DNA from: Erysipelotrichaceae bacterium
GTDB taxonomy: Bacteria; Bacillota_I; Bacilli_A; Erysipelotrichales; Erysipelotrichaceae
Direction: 5' to 3'
Length of the DNA: 64,000 nucleotides
Assembly: GCA_009773735.1 (NCBI GenBank)
Contig: WSYG01000005.1
Span: forward strand, 1-64,000
The notes below the pieces were generated by a model, which saw nothing but the letters and a program-made list of their open reading frames with translations, was not told the DNA's origin and ran no database searches. The position numbers were made by a program, and so were the translations under genes. Positions 1 through 8,857 of the stretch are shown one piece after another; the first letter of the stretch is position 1, and each line of letters begins with the position of its first letter.

Positions 1-171
1 AGATTTAGGACCTACCAGATCAACTTTTTCTTCAGATGCATACTGTCCTGGTTGGGATAAGTTTTTCTTGACATGTAAAACAGCGCCAACTCCAAACAAT
101 GTTTCTAGGTCCGCTTGGGTGACATGGGCATGTCTTGCAGAAATCTCAACCAATACTTTTTTTTCATTCAT
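1..171 (-). CDS. pduL: PduL-like phosphate acyltransferase (phosphotransacylase), N-terminal fragment cut by window edge
   Basis: Not in the ORF track. Reverse strand translates MNEKKVLVEISARHAHVTQADLETLFGVGAVLHVKKNLSQPGQYASEEKVDLVGPKS, matching the PduL N-terminal pattern (SxRHxHL/V, LSQPGQ, VxLVGPKG). Confidence 0.8.
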   Translation of the reverse strand, partial: MNEKKVLVEISARHAHVTQADLETLFGVGAVLHVKKNLSQPGQYASEEKVDLVGPKS

Positions 172-303
172 GTATATACCTCTTTTAACGTTTCTATTAT
201 ACTGATTTCCCTTCAACTTTACAATGACAGGGCTTAACTTGTTTATCTTTGTATACAAGCTCAATGAAAACATTTATAATAAGTTGCAGGAGGAATTGAT
301 CCC

Positions 304-1242
304 ATGCCTTTAGTTTCAACCAGAGAAATGTTTAAAAGAGCCTACGAGGGAGGCTACGCCGTCGGTGCATTCAACGTCAACAATATGGAAATCGTCCAAG
401 CGATTGTTGAAGCCGCCAATGAGCTGAAATCACCCGTTATTTTACAAGTGTCCAAAGGTGCCAGAGATTATGCCAAACCGGTTTATTTGACCAAATTGGT
501 AGAAGCAGCCTTGTTGGACAGTAATATTCCTATTGCTTTACATCTAGATCACGGCGATTCATTTGAAACCTGTAAAGCTTGTATCGACTCTGGGTTTACA
601 TCCGTTATGATCGATGGCTCCCATTTGAGCTTAGCTGATAACATTGCTTTAACCAAGAGAGTTGTCGACTATGCCCATGCCCATGATCCTTATATCACTG
701 TCGAAGGTGAACTAGGCCAATTGGCTGGCGTTGAAGATGACATCGATGTTGCCCATCACAGTTATACAAACCCTGATGATGTCGTTGAATTCGTTACGAA
801 GTCTGGATGTGATTCTTTGGCCATCGCCATTGGAACCAGTCACGGTGCTTTCAAATTCAAACCAGGCGTTAAACCGCAACTTCGTTTTGATATCTTGGAA
901 GAAGTAGCCCGTCGTTTGCCTAACTTCCCAATCGTCCTCCATGGCGCATCTAGCGTCTCTCAAGAATATGTAAAAACAATCAACGCCAATGGCGGTATAA
1001 TGGCCGATGCCATCGGTGTCCCTGAAGACATGTTAAGACAAGCTGCCAGTTCAGCGGTCTGCAAAATCAACATTGACTCCGATTTACGTTTAGCCATGAC
1101 AGCTGGTATCCGCGAAATCTTCTTCGCAAAACCGGAAGTCTTTGATCCTAGAACATATCTCAAAGTCGGTCGTAAAAATGTCAAAGATGTTGTTTCTCAT
1201 AAGATCAGAGAAGTCTTAGGTTCTGAAGGAAAAGCTTGGTAA
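304..1242 (+). CDS. fba: Class II fructose-1,6-bisphosphate aldolase
   Basis: 312 aa with GAFNVNNME, HLDHG and GTSHGA motifs; SD aggagga upstream. Confidence 0.95.
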   Translation: MPLVSTREMFKRAYEGGYAVGAFNVNNMEIVQAIVEAANELKSPVILQVSKGARDYAKPVYLTKLVEAALLDSNIPIALHLDHGDSFETCKACIDSGFTSVMIDGSHLSLADNIALTKRVVDYAHAHDPYITVEGELGQLAGVEDDIDVAHHSYTNPDDVVEFVTKSGCDSLAIAIGTSHGAFKFKPGVKPQLRFDILEEVARRLPNFPIVLHGASSVSQEYVKTINANGGIMADAIGVPEDMLRQAASSAVCKINIDSDLRLAMTAGIREIFFAKPEVFDPRTYLKVGRKNVKDVVSHKIREVLGSEGKAW

Positions 1243-1245
1243 AAT

Positions 1246-1277
1246 AATAAAGGTGATTCTTGCGAATCACCTTTATT
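1246..1277. terminator. Intrinsic terminator after fba
   Basis: AATAAAGGTGATTC-ttgc-GAATCACCTTTATT inverted repeat. Confidence 0.75.
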
Positions 1278-1465
1278 TATTTCTTTTTTGGTTCTATTTC
1301 ATTTGTATCTTCTGCTATGTCATCCAGAAGAGTTCCATAATCTGCATGAGGTTCTATGATGTGACCTTCCGCAAATGGAACACCATTCGTTAAAGGTTGG
1401 CCATAGATACGAATCGCATCTAGTGTTTCTTGAGTTGAATTTTTAGGTTGTTTTGTTTTGGTCAT
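1277..1465 (-). CDS. Small hypothetical protein (62 aa)
   Basis: ATG at 1465 (MTKTKQPKNSTQETLDAIRIYGQPLTNGVPF...) preceded by AAGGAG; the longer ORF-track start lacks an SD. Confidence 0.5.
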   Translation of the reverse strand: MTKTKQPKNSTQETLDAIRIYGQPLTNGVPFAEGHIIEPHADYGTLLDDIAEDTNEIEPKKK

Positions 1466-1580
1466 GAGAATTCTCCTTGTGGACAAAGTTGCCTCTGTCA
1501 AGCACATTATAAGGTCTTAAGGCGAATTACACAAAGCGAATGCATGTTCCTATACATGAGTCAATCTTTAGAAATAAAAA

Positions 1581-1604
1581 AACTCTACAGTAATCTGTAG
1601 AGTT
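1581..1604 (-). terminator. Terminator downstream of tRNA-His
   Basis: AACTCTACAG-taat-CTGTAGAGTT followed by a T-run on the minus strand. Confidence 0.7.
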
Positions 1605-1615
1605 TTGCGTACAAA

Positions 1616-1693
1616 TGGGGCGACCGACGGGGCTCGAACCCGCGAGTGTCGGAGCCACAATCCGATGCGTTAACCAACTTCGCCACGACCGCC
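1616..1693 (-). tRNA. tRNA-His(GTG)
   Basis: Cloverleaf on the minus strand: acceptor GCGGTCG/CGGTCGC with G-1:C73, anticodon loop TTGTGGC (GTG), T-loop TTCGAGC, encoded CCA. Confidence 0.95.
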
Positions 1694-1745
1694 ATACTCT
1701 TTGTGCGCCGTTTAATTTTAACCTAAAAGTAGACGCTTGTAAAGA

Positions 1746-2513
1746 CTAAACTTGACGAGTGCGACGATCGATCTCAAAGAGACCATCATTGAGTAAAAAA
1801 GGTTCAAATTTAAATTCTTGTAGATAGGGATAAACCACGTTTGAGAATCCCCCTGTAACGATCTTGGTACAATTATGCCCTAATTCTTTTGCCATGCGTT
1901 CAGCGATCCCAATGACGGAATCGATATGACCATACATCAAACCTGATTCCATCGCATGTATGGTATCTTTACCGATGACGGTCTTAGGGACTTCGATGGC
2001 GATTTGAGGCAAATGCGGGATAAATGAAGTCAAGGCATCGCGACTGATTTTTATGCCAGGTAAAATAACCCCGCCTTCAAAGACAAAATCTTTACTTATG
2101 GCACTGAGTTTGGTTGCAGAACCTAAGTCTGCAATCACACACGGCAAATCATATTTAGCCAAAGCCCCATAACTGGTCGCAATAAAATCAGCACCGATGT
2201 CACTGGGTTCAGTTAGTTTGACTTCAAAATTTTTGACTGTGTTTAAAGAACAGTTTTGCCCTTTTATTTCTAATAGTTCTTCAAGTAGCTTAAAAAATGT
2301 TTCTGTTACTCTTGGGACAACTGAACTTAAAATAAAACGCTCTATCTTGAGTTCTTCTTTTATAGAACACAGCTCTAACGTGATCCATTGGGTATAGTAA
2401 GTCAATACATCTTCTTTGATCGTTTCATAACGCTGATCAAAGGTTCTTGTTTGGTGTTTGTCGTAACAAACAACGACGATATTCGAATTCCCGATGTCGA
2501 TGGTAAGTAGCAT
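1746..2513 (-). CDS. coaX: Type III pantothenate kinase
   Basis: MLLTIDIGNSNIVV start, DIGADFIA, DLGSATKL and GGVILPGI motifs. Confidence 0.93.
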   Translation of the reverse strand: MLLTIDIGNSNIVVVCYDKHQTRTFDQRYETIKEDVLTYYTQWITLELCSIKEELKIERFILSSVVPRVTETFFKLLEELLEIKGQNCSLNTVKNFEVKLTEPSDIGADFIATSYGALAKYDLPCVIADLGSATKLSAISKDFVFEGGVILPGIKISRDALTSFIPHLPQIAIEVPKTVIGKDTIHAMESGLMYGHIDSVIGIAERMAKELGHNCTKIVTGGFSNVVYPYLQEFKFEPFLLNDGLFEIDRRTRQV

Positions 2514-2544
2514 AGGACAATTATACCATAAGAAAAACCGGGTT

Positions 2545-2883
2545 TTACCGGTTCATCGGCCGTGTGATCAATTGAATCAGCGCGGACTTTTCATAATTAA
2601 GCAAGGGGATGCTTAATGGATATCTGACTTTGATCGTATAACGTTGGGTCAGTTCATCTTGAGTGATGGTAGAAGAACAGAAACTGCATTGAACAGGATG
2701 ATTCTGAATTAAAAGCGCAACCGATTCATCATAACGATTTTGATGCTCTATGAGTGCTAAAATCGTTTCACCATAAAGCCTGGCTTGATTTTGTGACAAG
2801 ATCACTTGGGTAAAGCTCATACCTAAGATCACAAACATCATACCAAACAGAAAAACCATACCCAATTCAAATGCACCTTTCAT
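2545..2883 (-). CDS. TadE-like minor pseudopilin, last gene of the Tad operon
   Basis: Short protein with an N-terminal hydrophobic helix; start overlaps the upstream pilin stop (TGATG). Confidence 0.55.
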   Translation of the reverse strand: MKGAFELGMVFLFGMMFVILGMSFTQVILSQNQARLYGETILALIEHQNRYDESVALLIQNHPVQCSFCSSTITQDELTQRYTIKVRYPLSIPLLNYEKSALIQLITRPMNR

Positions 2884-3029
2884 CAGCTGTTAGAGGTCAT
2901 TTGAGACCACTGCGCCGATAACGTTTCCTGCATCGTGGTCTTAAATCCTTCTGAAAAAGCAATCATTCCTGTAGCAATTACAGTTACGACTAATACCAAT
3001 CCATATTCTTCAAAAAATGCTTTCATCAT
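2883..3029 (-). CDS. Flp-like pilin (48 aa), missing from the ORF track
   Basis: Strong SD AAAGGAGGTGAG; MMKAFFEEYGLVLVVTVIATGMIAFSEGFKTTMQETLSAQWSQMTSNS with Flp-type EEYG followed by a single hydrophobic helix, inside the Tad operon. Confidence 0.7.
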   Translation of the reverse strand: MMKAFFEEYGLVLVVTVIATGMIAFSEGFKTTMQETLSAQWSQMTSNS

Positions 3030-3030
3030 C

Positions 3031-3786
3031 TCACCTCCTTTCAAACATCGTCATCAGGACGCTCATCATGGCACTAAGGAAAACCAGAGTCACTCCAATT
3101 AAAGGGATCATACCCAACCACTGACTGATCATCAGTTGCTTTTGTTTCGCATATTGACGTTCTTGTCTCAACCACTTGGAAGTCGATGCAATCATTCGAT
3201 TAAACTGTCTTGAGGCATCTTGTTGACCTGTGTTTTCAAATCGATATAGCCACTTCATAGCCCTTTGAATCTCAGAAAGCTCCAATCGGCTCATAAACGC
3301 TGTGTATGAGCTCAATCTACCAGGTTGTGACAGTAATCGCTGATGCAGTAACTTCAGTTCTGTGCGAAGATACAAAGGCGCTTGTGGAATCGAACATTCT
3401 ATGGCTTTGATGACTGTATTGTTTTGAAGCAAGATCTGAAGTTGTCTCAAATAAATCGGAAACTGATAGCGGATCAGATCGGATTGTCGTTTGACTTCAG
3501 ATTTCAAATGAATCCAAGGACTTAAGTACATCAACAAGATCAATCCCATAAACAGTAAGTCAAATTGAACTGAACTGGTCCAAACTAAGGCAATCATCCA
3601 TACCCAACGAACCTGATGACTTCGTCTATACCTCCTTCTTTGCCACAGACTTGGGTTTTCCTTTTCTAAAATCCAAAAATAGTGAATAAGTTTTGAATCT
3701 GTCAAACGACTGACCCAAGGTTCTAAAAGTGGATCAAGTGCAATCCATACCAAGAGAATGATCCAATGAAGAATTAGATTTTCCAT
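3031..3786 (-). CDS. TadC-like type II secretion system F family membrane protein
   Basis: Multi-TM 251-aa protein overlapping the TadB-like gene; T2SF-like layout. Confidence 0.65.
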   Translation of the reverse strand: MENLILHWIILLVWIALDPLLEPWVSRLTDSKLIHYFWILEKENPSLWQRRRYRRSHQVRWVWMIALVWTSSVQFDLLFMGLILLMYLSPWIHLKSEVKRQSDLIRYQFPIYLRQLQILLQNNTVIKAIECSIPQAPLYLRTELKLLHQRLLSQPGRLSSYTAFMSRLELSEIQRAMKWLYRFENTGQQDASRQFNRMIASTSKWLRQERQYAKQKQLMISQWLGMIPLIGVTLVFLSAMMSVLMTMFERR

Positions 3787-4550
3787 ATTTCCTCACGATC
3801 TTCGATCCATCTTTTAGCCAAAAGATTTTGCACGACCGCAACCGTAATCTGAATCATTAGTAAAAAGACCAATAGCGCCATATCCGTTAAATTCATCTGC
3901 GCTTGTAACCCTGTCTTCTTTAACATGGATTGACTGAAATAAGCAATCATTAAAGCAAAAAGACTTAAGAGGATGATACGGTTTCTTTGTTGTTTCTCCA
4001 TTTGTTTGAATAGTAATGTATCTTCAGCCCATTCCTCTATGTCATCTTGGATGATGTCTAAACTTAAACCATAATCATGGGTGCCAAACAATTCGACCGC
4101 AACCATCAGATGTACCAAATTCCCGATGACGAAATGCGGATATGATTTTAGAAAAAACAACGCTGAATGATTAAGATCCTTACCTTGCTCAAGATCTTCG
4201 ATCCAAGTTAAAACAGATTCTTTGAGATGTCCTTTAATGAGATCTTGACTCTCAGTAAAACTGAAATAGATTTTAGGATGATGTTTGAATAAAGCCAAGA
4301 CTTGTTGAAAGAAATCGATCATCATATAGAAATCTGTTTCTTGTCGTTTGTAAATTTTCTCTGTGATCGAAAACCAAACTCCTAACCCAAAAGCACTGAT
4401 CATGATGATTATATGATTCAAAAGACTTAAACCCAATAAGTCTCCTAGAACATAAAACAAAGAGGTACTTAATAGACCATACAGTCCATGGTGAGTCAAC
4501 CAGATCAAGTTTTTAGGTTTCACGATGAATCCCCTTATTGGGTAGTTCAT
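3774..4550 (-). CDS. TadB-like type II secretion system F family membrane protein
   Basis: Hydrophobic segments at both ends, placed between CpaF and a second T2SF-like protein. Confidence 0.65.
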   Translation of the reverse strand: MNYPIRGFIVKPKNLIWLTHHGLYGLLSTSLFYVLGDLLGLSLLNHIIIMISAFGLGVWFSITEKIYKRQETDFYMMIDFFQQVLALFKHHPKIYFSFTESQDLIKGHLKESVLTWIEDLEQGKDLNHSALFFLKSYPHFVIGNLVHLMVAVELFGTHDYGLSLDIIQDDIEEWAEDTLLFKQMEKQQRNRIILLSLFALMIAYFSQSMLKKTGLQAQMNLTDMALLVFLLMIQITVAVVQNLLAKRWIEDREEIWKI

Positions 4551-5502
4551 TAAAATTTATCTCTGGATTCTTTTCATCATCTTTATAAATCAATATTGTT
4601 TTGGGCTTAAAATGCTCATCCAGATGATAATAAACTAATTCTCTGATTTTTCTTCGTATGCCTTTGGGAGAACTCTGAATTTCAATATGAAGTCCAAAAT
4701 CTAAAGTCGAGTGAACAAGTGCCAAGAGATTTGTGTTGGTGACATCCACATCGGGCATCATGTGCAGTAAACGTTGAGGAATCGCAGTTGCATTTTCAGC
4801 ATGTACTGTACTTAAGACACTGGCCCCAGTCGAACAGCTTTGAATCAATTGCATGACTTCCCTGCCTCTAACCTCAGAAACACATATCCAGTCTGGTCTT
4901 TGTCTTAAGGCTGCTTTTATAGCAGCCTCATAATCAAATAAAGGACTGATCTTGATCATGACATGATCTTTATGCGGATGAATCTCCCCATAACGCAACT
5001 CCAGACTATCCTCAATCGTTATGACACGCTGATAAGCAGGAATACTTTTCATCAGATATTTGACCAGCTCTGTTTTACCACTACCAGGTAAACCACTGAT
5101 CAAGATATTCGATCGAGCTTTGATGGCATCTTTGAGTAACTCGATGACCCAATTTGGCGCATAATTCTTCATCATCAGATCACTGATTCTTAGAAACGCT
5201 GGTGTCTTTCTGATCGAAATGCTTAAACCACTTCGACAGACACTTTGATGAAGCATACTGATGCGTAGTTCTTTGGTTTCAGCTTCAAGAATTGGTGAAC
5301 TGATGTTGAAAGGCAGATTGACATAATTGGCGATCTTATAGGCAAAAGCTTGCATAAAATCATGAGCTGTAAAGGGCTCTATGGGATATCTTCCCTTTCC
5401 TAGATGATCCACCCAACACTGTTTACCATTATAGTTGATGTCGGTAATCTGATCATCTCTAATCCAAGGATTTAATATGCCAAAATCAAAATCATCGTTC
5501 AT
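4513..5502 (-). CDS. cpaF: CpaF/TadA-family secretion ATPase
   Basis: Walker A GLPGSGKTELVKYL, VITIEDSLELR, RPDWICVSEVRGREVMQLIQSCSTGASVLSTVHAENA. Confidence 0.93.
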   Translation of the reverse strand: MNDDFDFGILNPWIRDDQITDINYNGKQCWVDHLGKGRYPIEPFTAHDFMQAFAYKIANYVNLPFNISSPILEAETKELRISMLHQSVCRSGLSISIRKTPAFLRISDLMMKNYAPNWVIELLKDAIKARSNILISGLPGSGKTELVKYLMKSIPAYQRVITIEDSLELRYGEIHPHKDHVMIKISPLFDYEAAIKAALRQRPDWICVSEVRGREVMQLIQSCSTGASVLSTVHAENATAIPQRLLHMMPDVDVTNTNLLALVHSTLDFGLHIEIQSSPKGIRRKIRELVYYHLDEHFKPKTILIYKDDEKNPEINFNELPNKGIHRET

Positions 5503-6190
5503 GAAGCACCTTCAACAATGCCGTGTCTTGAATCAATATACTTTCTGTTTCTAAACTTTGATTAGAACCTGGTGTAATGATCAAATCTCCCAATTCTATG
5601 GCTTTTGTAAGTATCGAAACTTGATCTTGATCTAGTGCAATCAACATCAACTTCGGTATATCCGTCGCTTTTTCAAGTTCTTTACCATTCTTATCTTTGA
5701 GGCTTAAAATCCTAACATTACTGATCAAACGATCAACGACGGTCAGTCGATTATGTAAAATCGATACATAAAGATCGATCTTTTGAAAAGGTTGTAGTGT
5801 ATTACCTGAAGTCATTTTCAAATCAACGTCTAAGGCATACACCACTTGATTGGGAAGCAACAAAAGACTGGGTGAATCTTTGGCTTGTTCAATGGACTCC
5901 ACCATCGAATCATAGATAAAACTACCTTGTGGGATCTGTGATCGAATCAGCGTATACTTACCAATCAAGTCTTTGATGTCTAAAACAATGGAGTTTTGAA
6001 GATAAGCTTTGGGTACTTTGATCATTACAATGTCATCTTCACTGATCAGTGTCCTAGGTTGTAACACACTGGCTGCTACTGGTACATCAATAAGTTCCAA
6101 TCTTTGATCAACATAGATCTTAGATCCCAAATAACCGATTCCACAAAGTGCAGCTGCTAATAAACCTAATATGATTCTATTCGATTTCAT
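5492..6190 (-). CDS. cpaB: SAF-domain CpaB/RcpC-like pilus assembly protein
   Basis: N-terminal TM then SAF-like VPVAASVLQPRTLISEDDIVMIKVPKAYLQ; operon position. Confidence 0.75.
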   Translation of the reverse strand: MKSNRIILGLLAAALCGIGYLGSKIYVDQRLELIDVPVAASVLQPRTLISEDDIVMIKVPKAYLQNSIVLDIKDLIGKYTLIRSQIPQGSFIYDSMVESIEQAKDSPSLLLLPNQVVYALDVDLKMTSGNTLQPFQKIDLYVSILHNRLTVVDRLISNVRILSLKDKNGKELEKATDIPKLMLIALDQDQVSILTKAIELGDLIITPGSNQSLETESILIQDTALLKVLHER

Positions 6191-6551
6191 GTTCTACCTC
6201 GATCATGGTTTCTTCAGTTTGTATGTTTAATTCAAATAGTGATCCAATATCTGTTGCATCGATTCTGATCCTTAAAGCTAAAGGATCTGCTATAAATCCC
6301 ATGAGATCGATTTGATAAGAGACAGATGGATGCTTTCTCAGTTTGAAATTATCAGAAAACAGAGTTAATGCTTGATTATACCGATCCCCAACAGCCAATT
6401 CATCCAACTGAAACAAGGTTTCAATCAAAGACTGTTTCAAGGCGGTCACTGTATTTAGACGCAATTGTTCAAAACTGATGTAATACATCAATCCTAAAGT
6501 AACACCCATGCTTAAGACGAATAAACCAACTGCCATCATGATTCCTTTCAT
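6177..6551 (-). CDS. Hypothetical single-TM (pseudopilin-like) protein, first gene of the Tad operon
   Basis: N-terminal TM (MKGIMMAVGLFVLSMGVTLGLMYYI), overlaps cpaB start. Confidence 0.5.
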   Translation of the reverse strand: MKGIMMAVGLFVLSMGVTLGLMYYISFEQLRLNTVTALKQSLIETLFQLDELAVGDRYNQALTLFSDNFKLRKHPSVSYQIDLMGFIADPLALRIRIDATDIGSLFELNIQTEETMIEVEHEIE

Positions 6552-6602
6552 GGTTTGACCTCAAGTTCCTCTATGAACTAAGTCAGAACGTTCCTAAAAA
6601 AA

Positions 6603-6620
6603 AAGAGCCTTTTGGCTCTT
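6603..6620 (-). terminator. Intrinsic terminator of the rnf operon
   Basis: AAGAGCC-ttt(t)-GGCTCTT followed by an 8-9 nt T-run on the minus strand. Confidence 0.85.
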
Positions 6621-6622
6621 GG

Positions 6623-6931
6623 TTATACGGAATGAGAATGTGCTGAAGCGAGAGGATCGACCCCTGACTCCATAAAAGAATTGATACGATCACGATGAGT
6701 AGCGGTTGATGGCTTGCACAATGTGACGGATTTGGCTTCACCTGAAACTAAGGCAGTGGCTAAACCATTACATCCTGGGTATCCACAAGCACCACAGTTA
6801 AGTCCTGGCAGCATGGTCGTAATCTGTTCAACACGTGTGTCTTCTTCAACTTGAAAGAACACACCAGCAATTGCCAGCAATAAACCAAGTGCAGCACCCA
6901 ATACAATCATCATCAAAATGGCATTCAACAT
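6623..6931 (-). CDS. rnfB: Short RnfB-like subunit (single 4Fe-4S motif)
   Basis: N-terminal TM and LPGLNCGACGYPGCNGLATALVSGEAKSVTLC; ends 50 aa after CGACGYPGC, directly before the terminator. Confidence 0.85.
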   Translation of the reverse strand: MLNAILMMIVLGAALGLLLAIAGVFFQVEEDTRVEQITTMLPGLNCGACGYPGCNGLATALVSGEAKSVTLCKPSTATHRDRINSFMESGVDPLASAHSHSV

Positions 6932-6932
6932 A

Positions 6933-7112
6933 TTAGTTCTCCTTACTTAACTGGGCTGGATTATGGCCACAGGATCCGGTGGAACAAGTCGAACAGGCCA
7001 CCAAGATGTCTTTACAATTATCTGGAACAGGCGTTTTCTGATTCAATACATAGAATAAGGCATATAAGCCGCCTAAGACGGCAATATAGAGACCGGCAAT
7101 TAGATAGGGCAT
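6933..7112 (-). CDS. Cys-rich single-TM microprotein (59 aa) between rnfA and rnfB, missing from the ORF track
   Basis: MPYLIAGLYIAVLGGLYALFYVLNQKTPVPDNCKDILVACSTCSTGSCGHNPAQLSKEN; 4 bp after the rnfA stop, ends just before the rnfB start. Confidence 0.75.
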   Translation of the reverse strand: MPYLIAGLYIAVLGGLYALFYVLNQKTPVPDNCKDILVACSTCSTGSCGHNPAQLSKEN

Positions 7113-7116
7113 CAGA

Positions 7117-7692
7117 TTACACCAAGCCTACAAAGCTTGTGAAAATGGCAGCCATCAAAGCCGCAACGATCAACGCGATAGGATTGCCTTTGAATGCTGC
7201 AGGTACAGTGGATTGATCCAAACGTTCACGAATGGTTGAGAAGATATACAGAACCAACATAAAGCCTGTTGGAACAGCAAATGAATACACCAACATCTCA
7301 ACGAAATCGAAACCCTGAATGATGTTGTCTAAAGTAACATATAAAACGACACAGTTGGTGGTGATCAAAGGCAAGTAGATGCCCAAAGCTTTGTATAAAC
7401 TTGGTGAGTACTTTTTTAAAAATAACTCAACGAATTGTACGAAAGCTGCGATGACCAAAATAAACGTGATCAGATCCATATATTGAAGACCTAATGGAAC
7501 CAAAACCGTGTAGTATAAGGTCCATGTGAAAATTGAAGATCCAACGATGACGAAGATGACCGCTAAGCCCATCCCAACAGCGGAAGAACTCTTACGTGAT
7601 ACACCAAGTAGTGGACACATCCCTAAGAATTTGGTCAATACGACGTTACTGATGACCACATTTGAGATAAAGAGCGTGATTAGACCTGCCAT
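7117..7692 (-). CDS. rnfA: Rnf electron transport complex subunit A
   Basis: ISNVVLTKFLGMCPLLGVS and YLPLITTNCVVL signatures. Confidence 0.95.
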   Translation of the reverse strand: MAGLITLFISNVVISNVVLTKFLGMCPLLGVSRKSSSAVGMGLAVIFVIVGSSIFTWTLYYTVLVPLGLQYMDLITFILVIAAFVQFVELFLKKYSPSLYKALGIYLPLITTNCVVLYVTLDNIIQGFDFVEMLVYSFAVPTGFMLVLYIFSTIRERLDQSTVPAAFKGNPIALIVAALMAAIFTSFVGLV

Positions 7693-7693
7693 A

Positions 7694-8335
7694 TTATTTT
7701 ACCCCATCTTTCTTGGCGTGCGCATTTTGAACAGCTGCGACTCCAGCGGCTAAGAAGGCAAAGGTCAAGAAGGCCCCAATGGGTTCCTTGAAGATCGCTA
7801 TCCGATATTCAGCCGGAATAAGATTGATTTTAAAGACGATTGAATTCGTAAACGGATTGCTTAAGCTGAGGATACCATCGGCCAATACTTGACGGATAAT
7901 GCTCATGGCAGCCAAACTTAAGGTATAAGCAAGACCCATGGTCAAGCCATCGAGCGTAGATTTCCATACAGTATTCTTACTGGCAAAGGCTTCTGCTCTA
8001 CCCAAGATGATGCAATTGACAACAATCAAAGGAATAAAGACACCCAGAGCCACATCGATGGCTGGGGCATACGCTCTGATCAACAATTCAATAGCCTTGG
8101 TCAATGTCGCAATAACAACGATATACACCGGAATACGGATCTCATTGGGAGTAATCTTACGGATCGATGAGATCATGATGTTGGAAATCGTCAAGATGAT
8201 GATGACGGAAACCCCCATCCCAATGGCGTTATCCAAACTTGTTGTAATGGCAAGTGTGGAACAGATCCCAAGATATAAACCAAATACTGGATTTTCTTTT
8301 AATAAACTAAGTAAAAAGTGTCCAAAGGCTTTCAT
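7694..8335 (-). CDS. rnfE: Rnf electron transport complex subunit E
   Basis: KENPVFGLYLGICSTLAITTSLDNAIGMG and FIPLIVVNCIILGRAEAFA. Confidence 0.95.
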   Translation of the reverse strand: MKAFGHFLLSLLKENPVFGLYLGICSTLAITTSLDNAIGMGVSVIIILTISNIMISSIRKITPNEIRIPVYIVVIATLTKAIELLIRAYAPAIDVALGVFIPLIVVNCIILGRAEAFASKNTVWKSTLDGLTMGLAYTLSLAAMSIIRQVLADGILSLSNPFTNSIVFKINLIPAEYRIAIFKEPIGAFLTFAFLAAGVAAVQNAHAKKDGVK

Positions 8336-8343
8336 GGGACCTC

Positions 8344-8847
8344 CTAGTTCAAGGATTGATATACGGCGATGGCCGCATCAATCCCGCGAATTGCTGCTGA
8401 TGAAGAAATGGTAGCACCTGATATGGTATCGAGCTTGGTCGTAATCGGTTTACCGATGATGGAATTTGCAAATTCAGGTTCTCCAACTTTTGTACCAATC
8501 CCTGGAGTGTCATTAAGCGCAGTGACTTCAAACCCAACGATCTTATCATGGAGATCAAAACCAACTAAGATTGTAATGATATCCTTATAGCCTTGGATTG
8601 AAACTTTGATCGCATAACCTTCACCGGTTGCTTCATAAACATTCTTTACAAAACCAGATTCATCTTCAAAAGTGATTTCTTTGAATTCGTCAGCTGTCGG
8701 GAAAATTTTTTGTAGACTTGCTTTAACAGCTGCGATCTTTTGTTCTTCAATGATGGGAGCCGTAATGCTGTTGACACCAGCCAATACTGCGCCGGCTAAA
8801 GCAGAACATAAGGCTAAAAATAAGGTTAATGAAATGATTTTTTTCAT
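8344..8847 (-). CDS. rnfG: Rnf subunit G, FMN-binding protein
   Basis: N-terminal TM, GVNSITAPIIEEQK, LNDTPGIGTKV and flavinylation-like DTISGATISS. Confidence 0.93.
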   Translation of the reverse strand: MKKIISLTLFLALCSALAGAVLAGVNSITAPIIEEQKIAAVKASLQKIFPTADEFKEITFEDESGFVKNVYEATGEGYAIKVSIQGYKDIITILVGFDLHDKIVGFEVTALNDTPGIGTKVGEPEFANSIIGKPITTKLDTISGATISSSAAIRGIDAAIAVYQSLN

Positions 8848-8857
8848 GTGGCCCTCC

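Noticed and set aside
7938-8414. 158-aa plus-strand ORF antisense to rnfE/rnfG
   Set aside because: Both Rnf genes on the opposite strand are well supported; composition looks like an antisense artefact.
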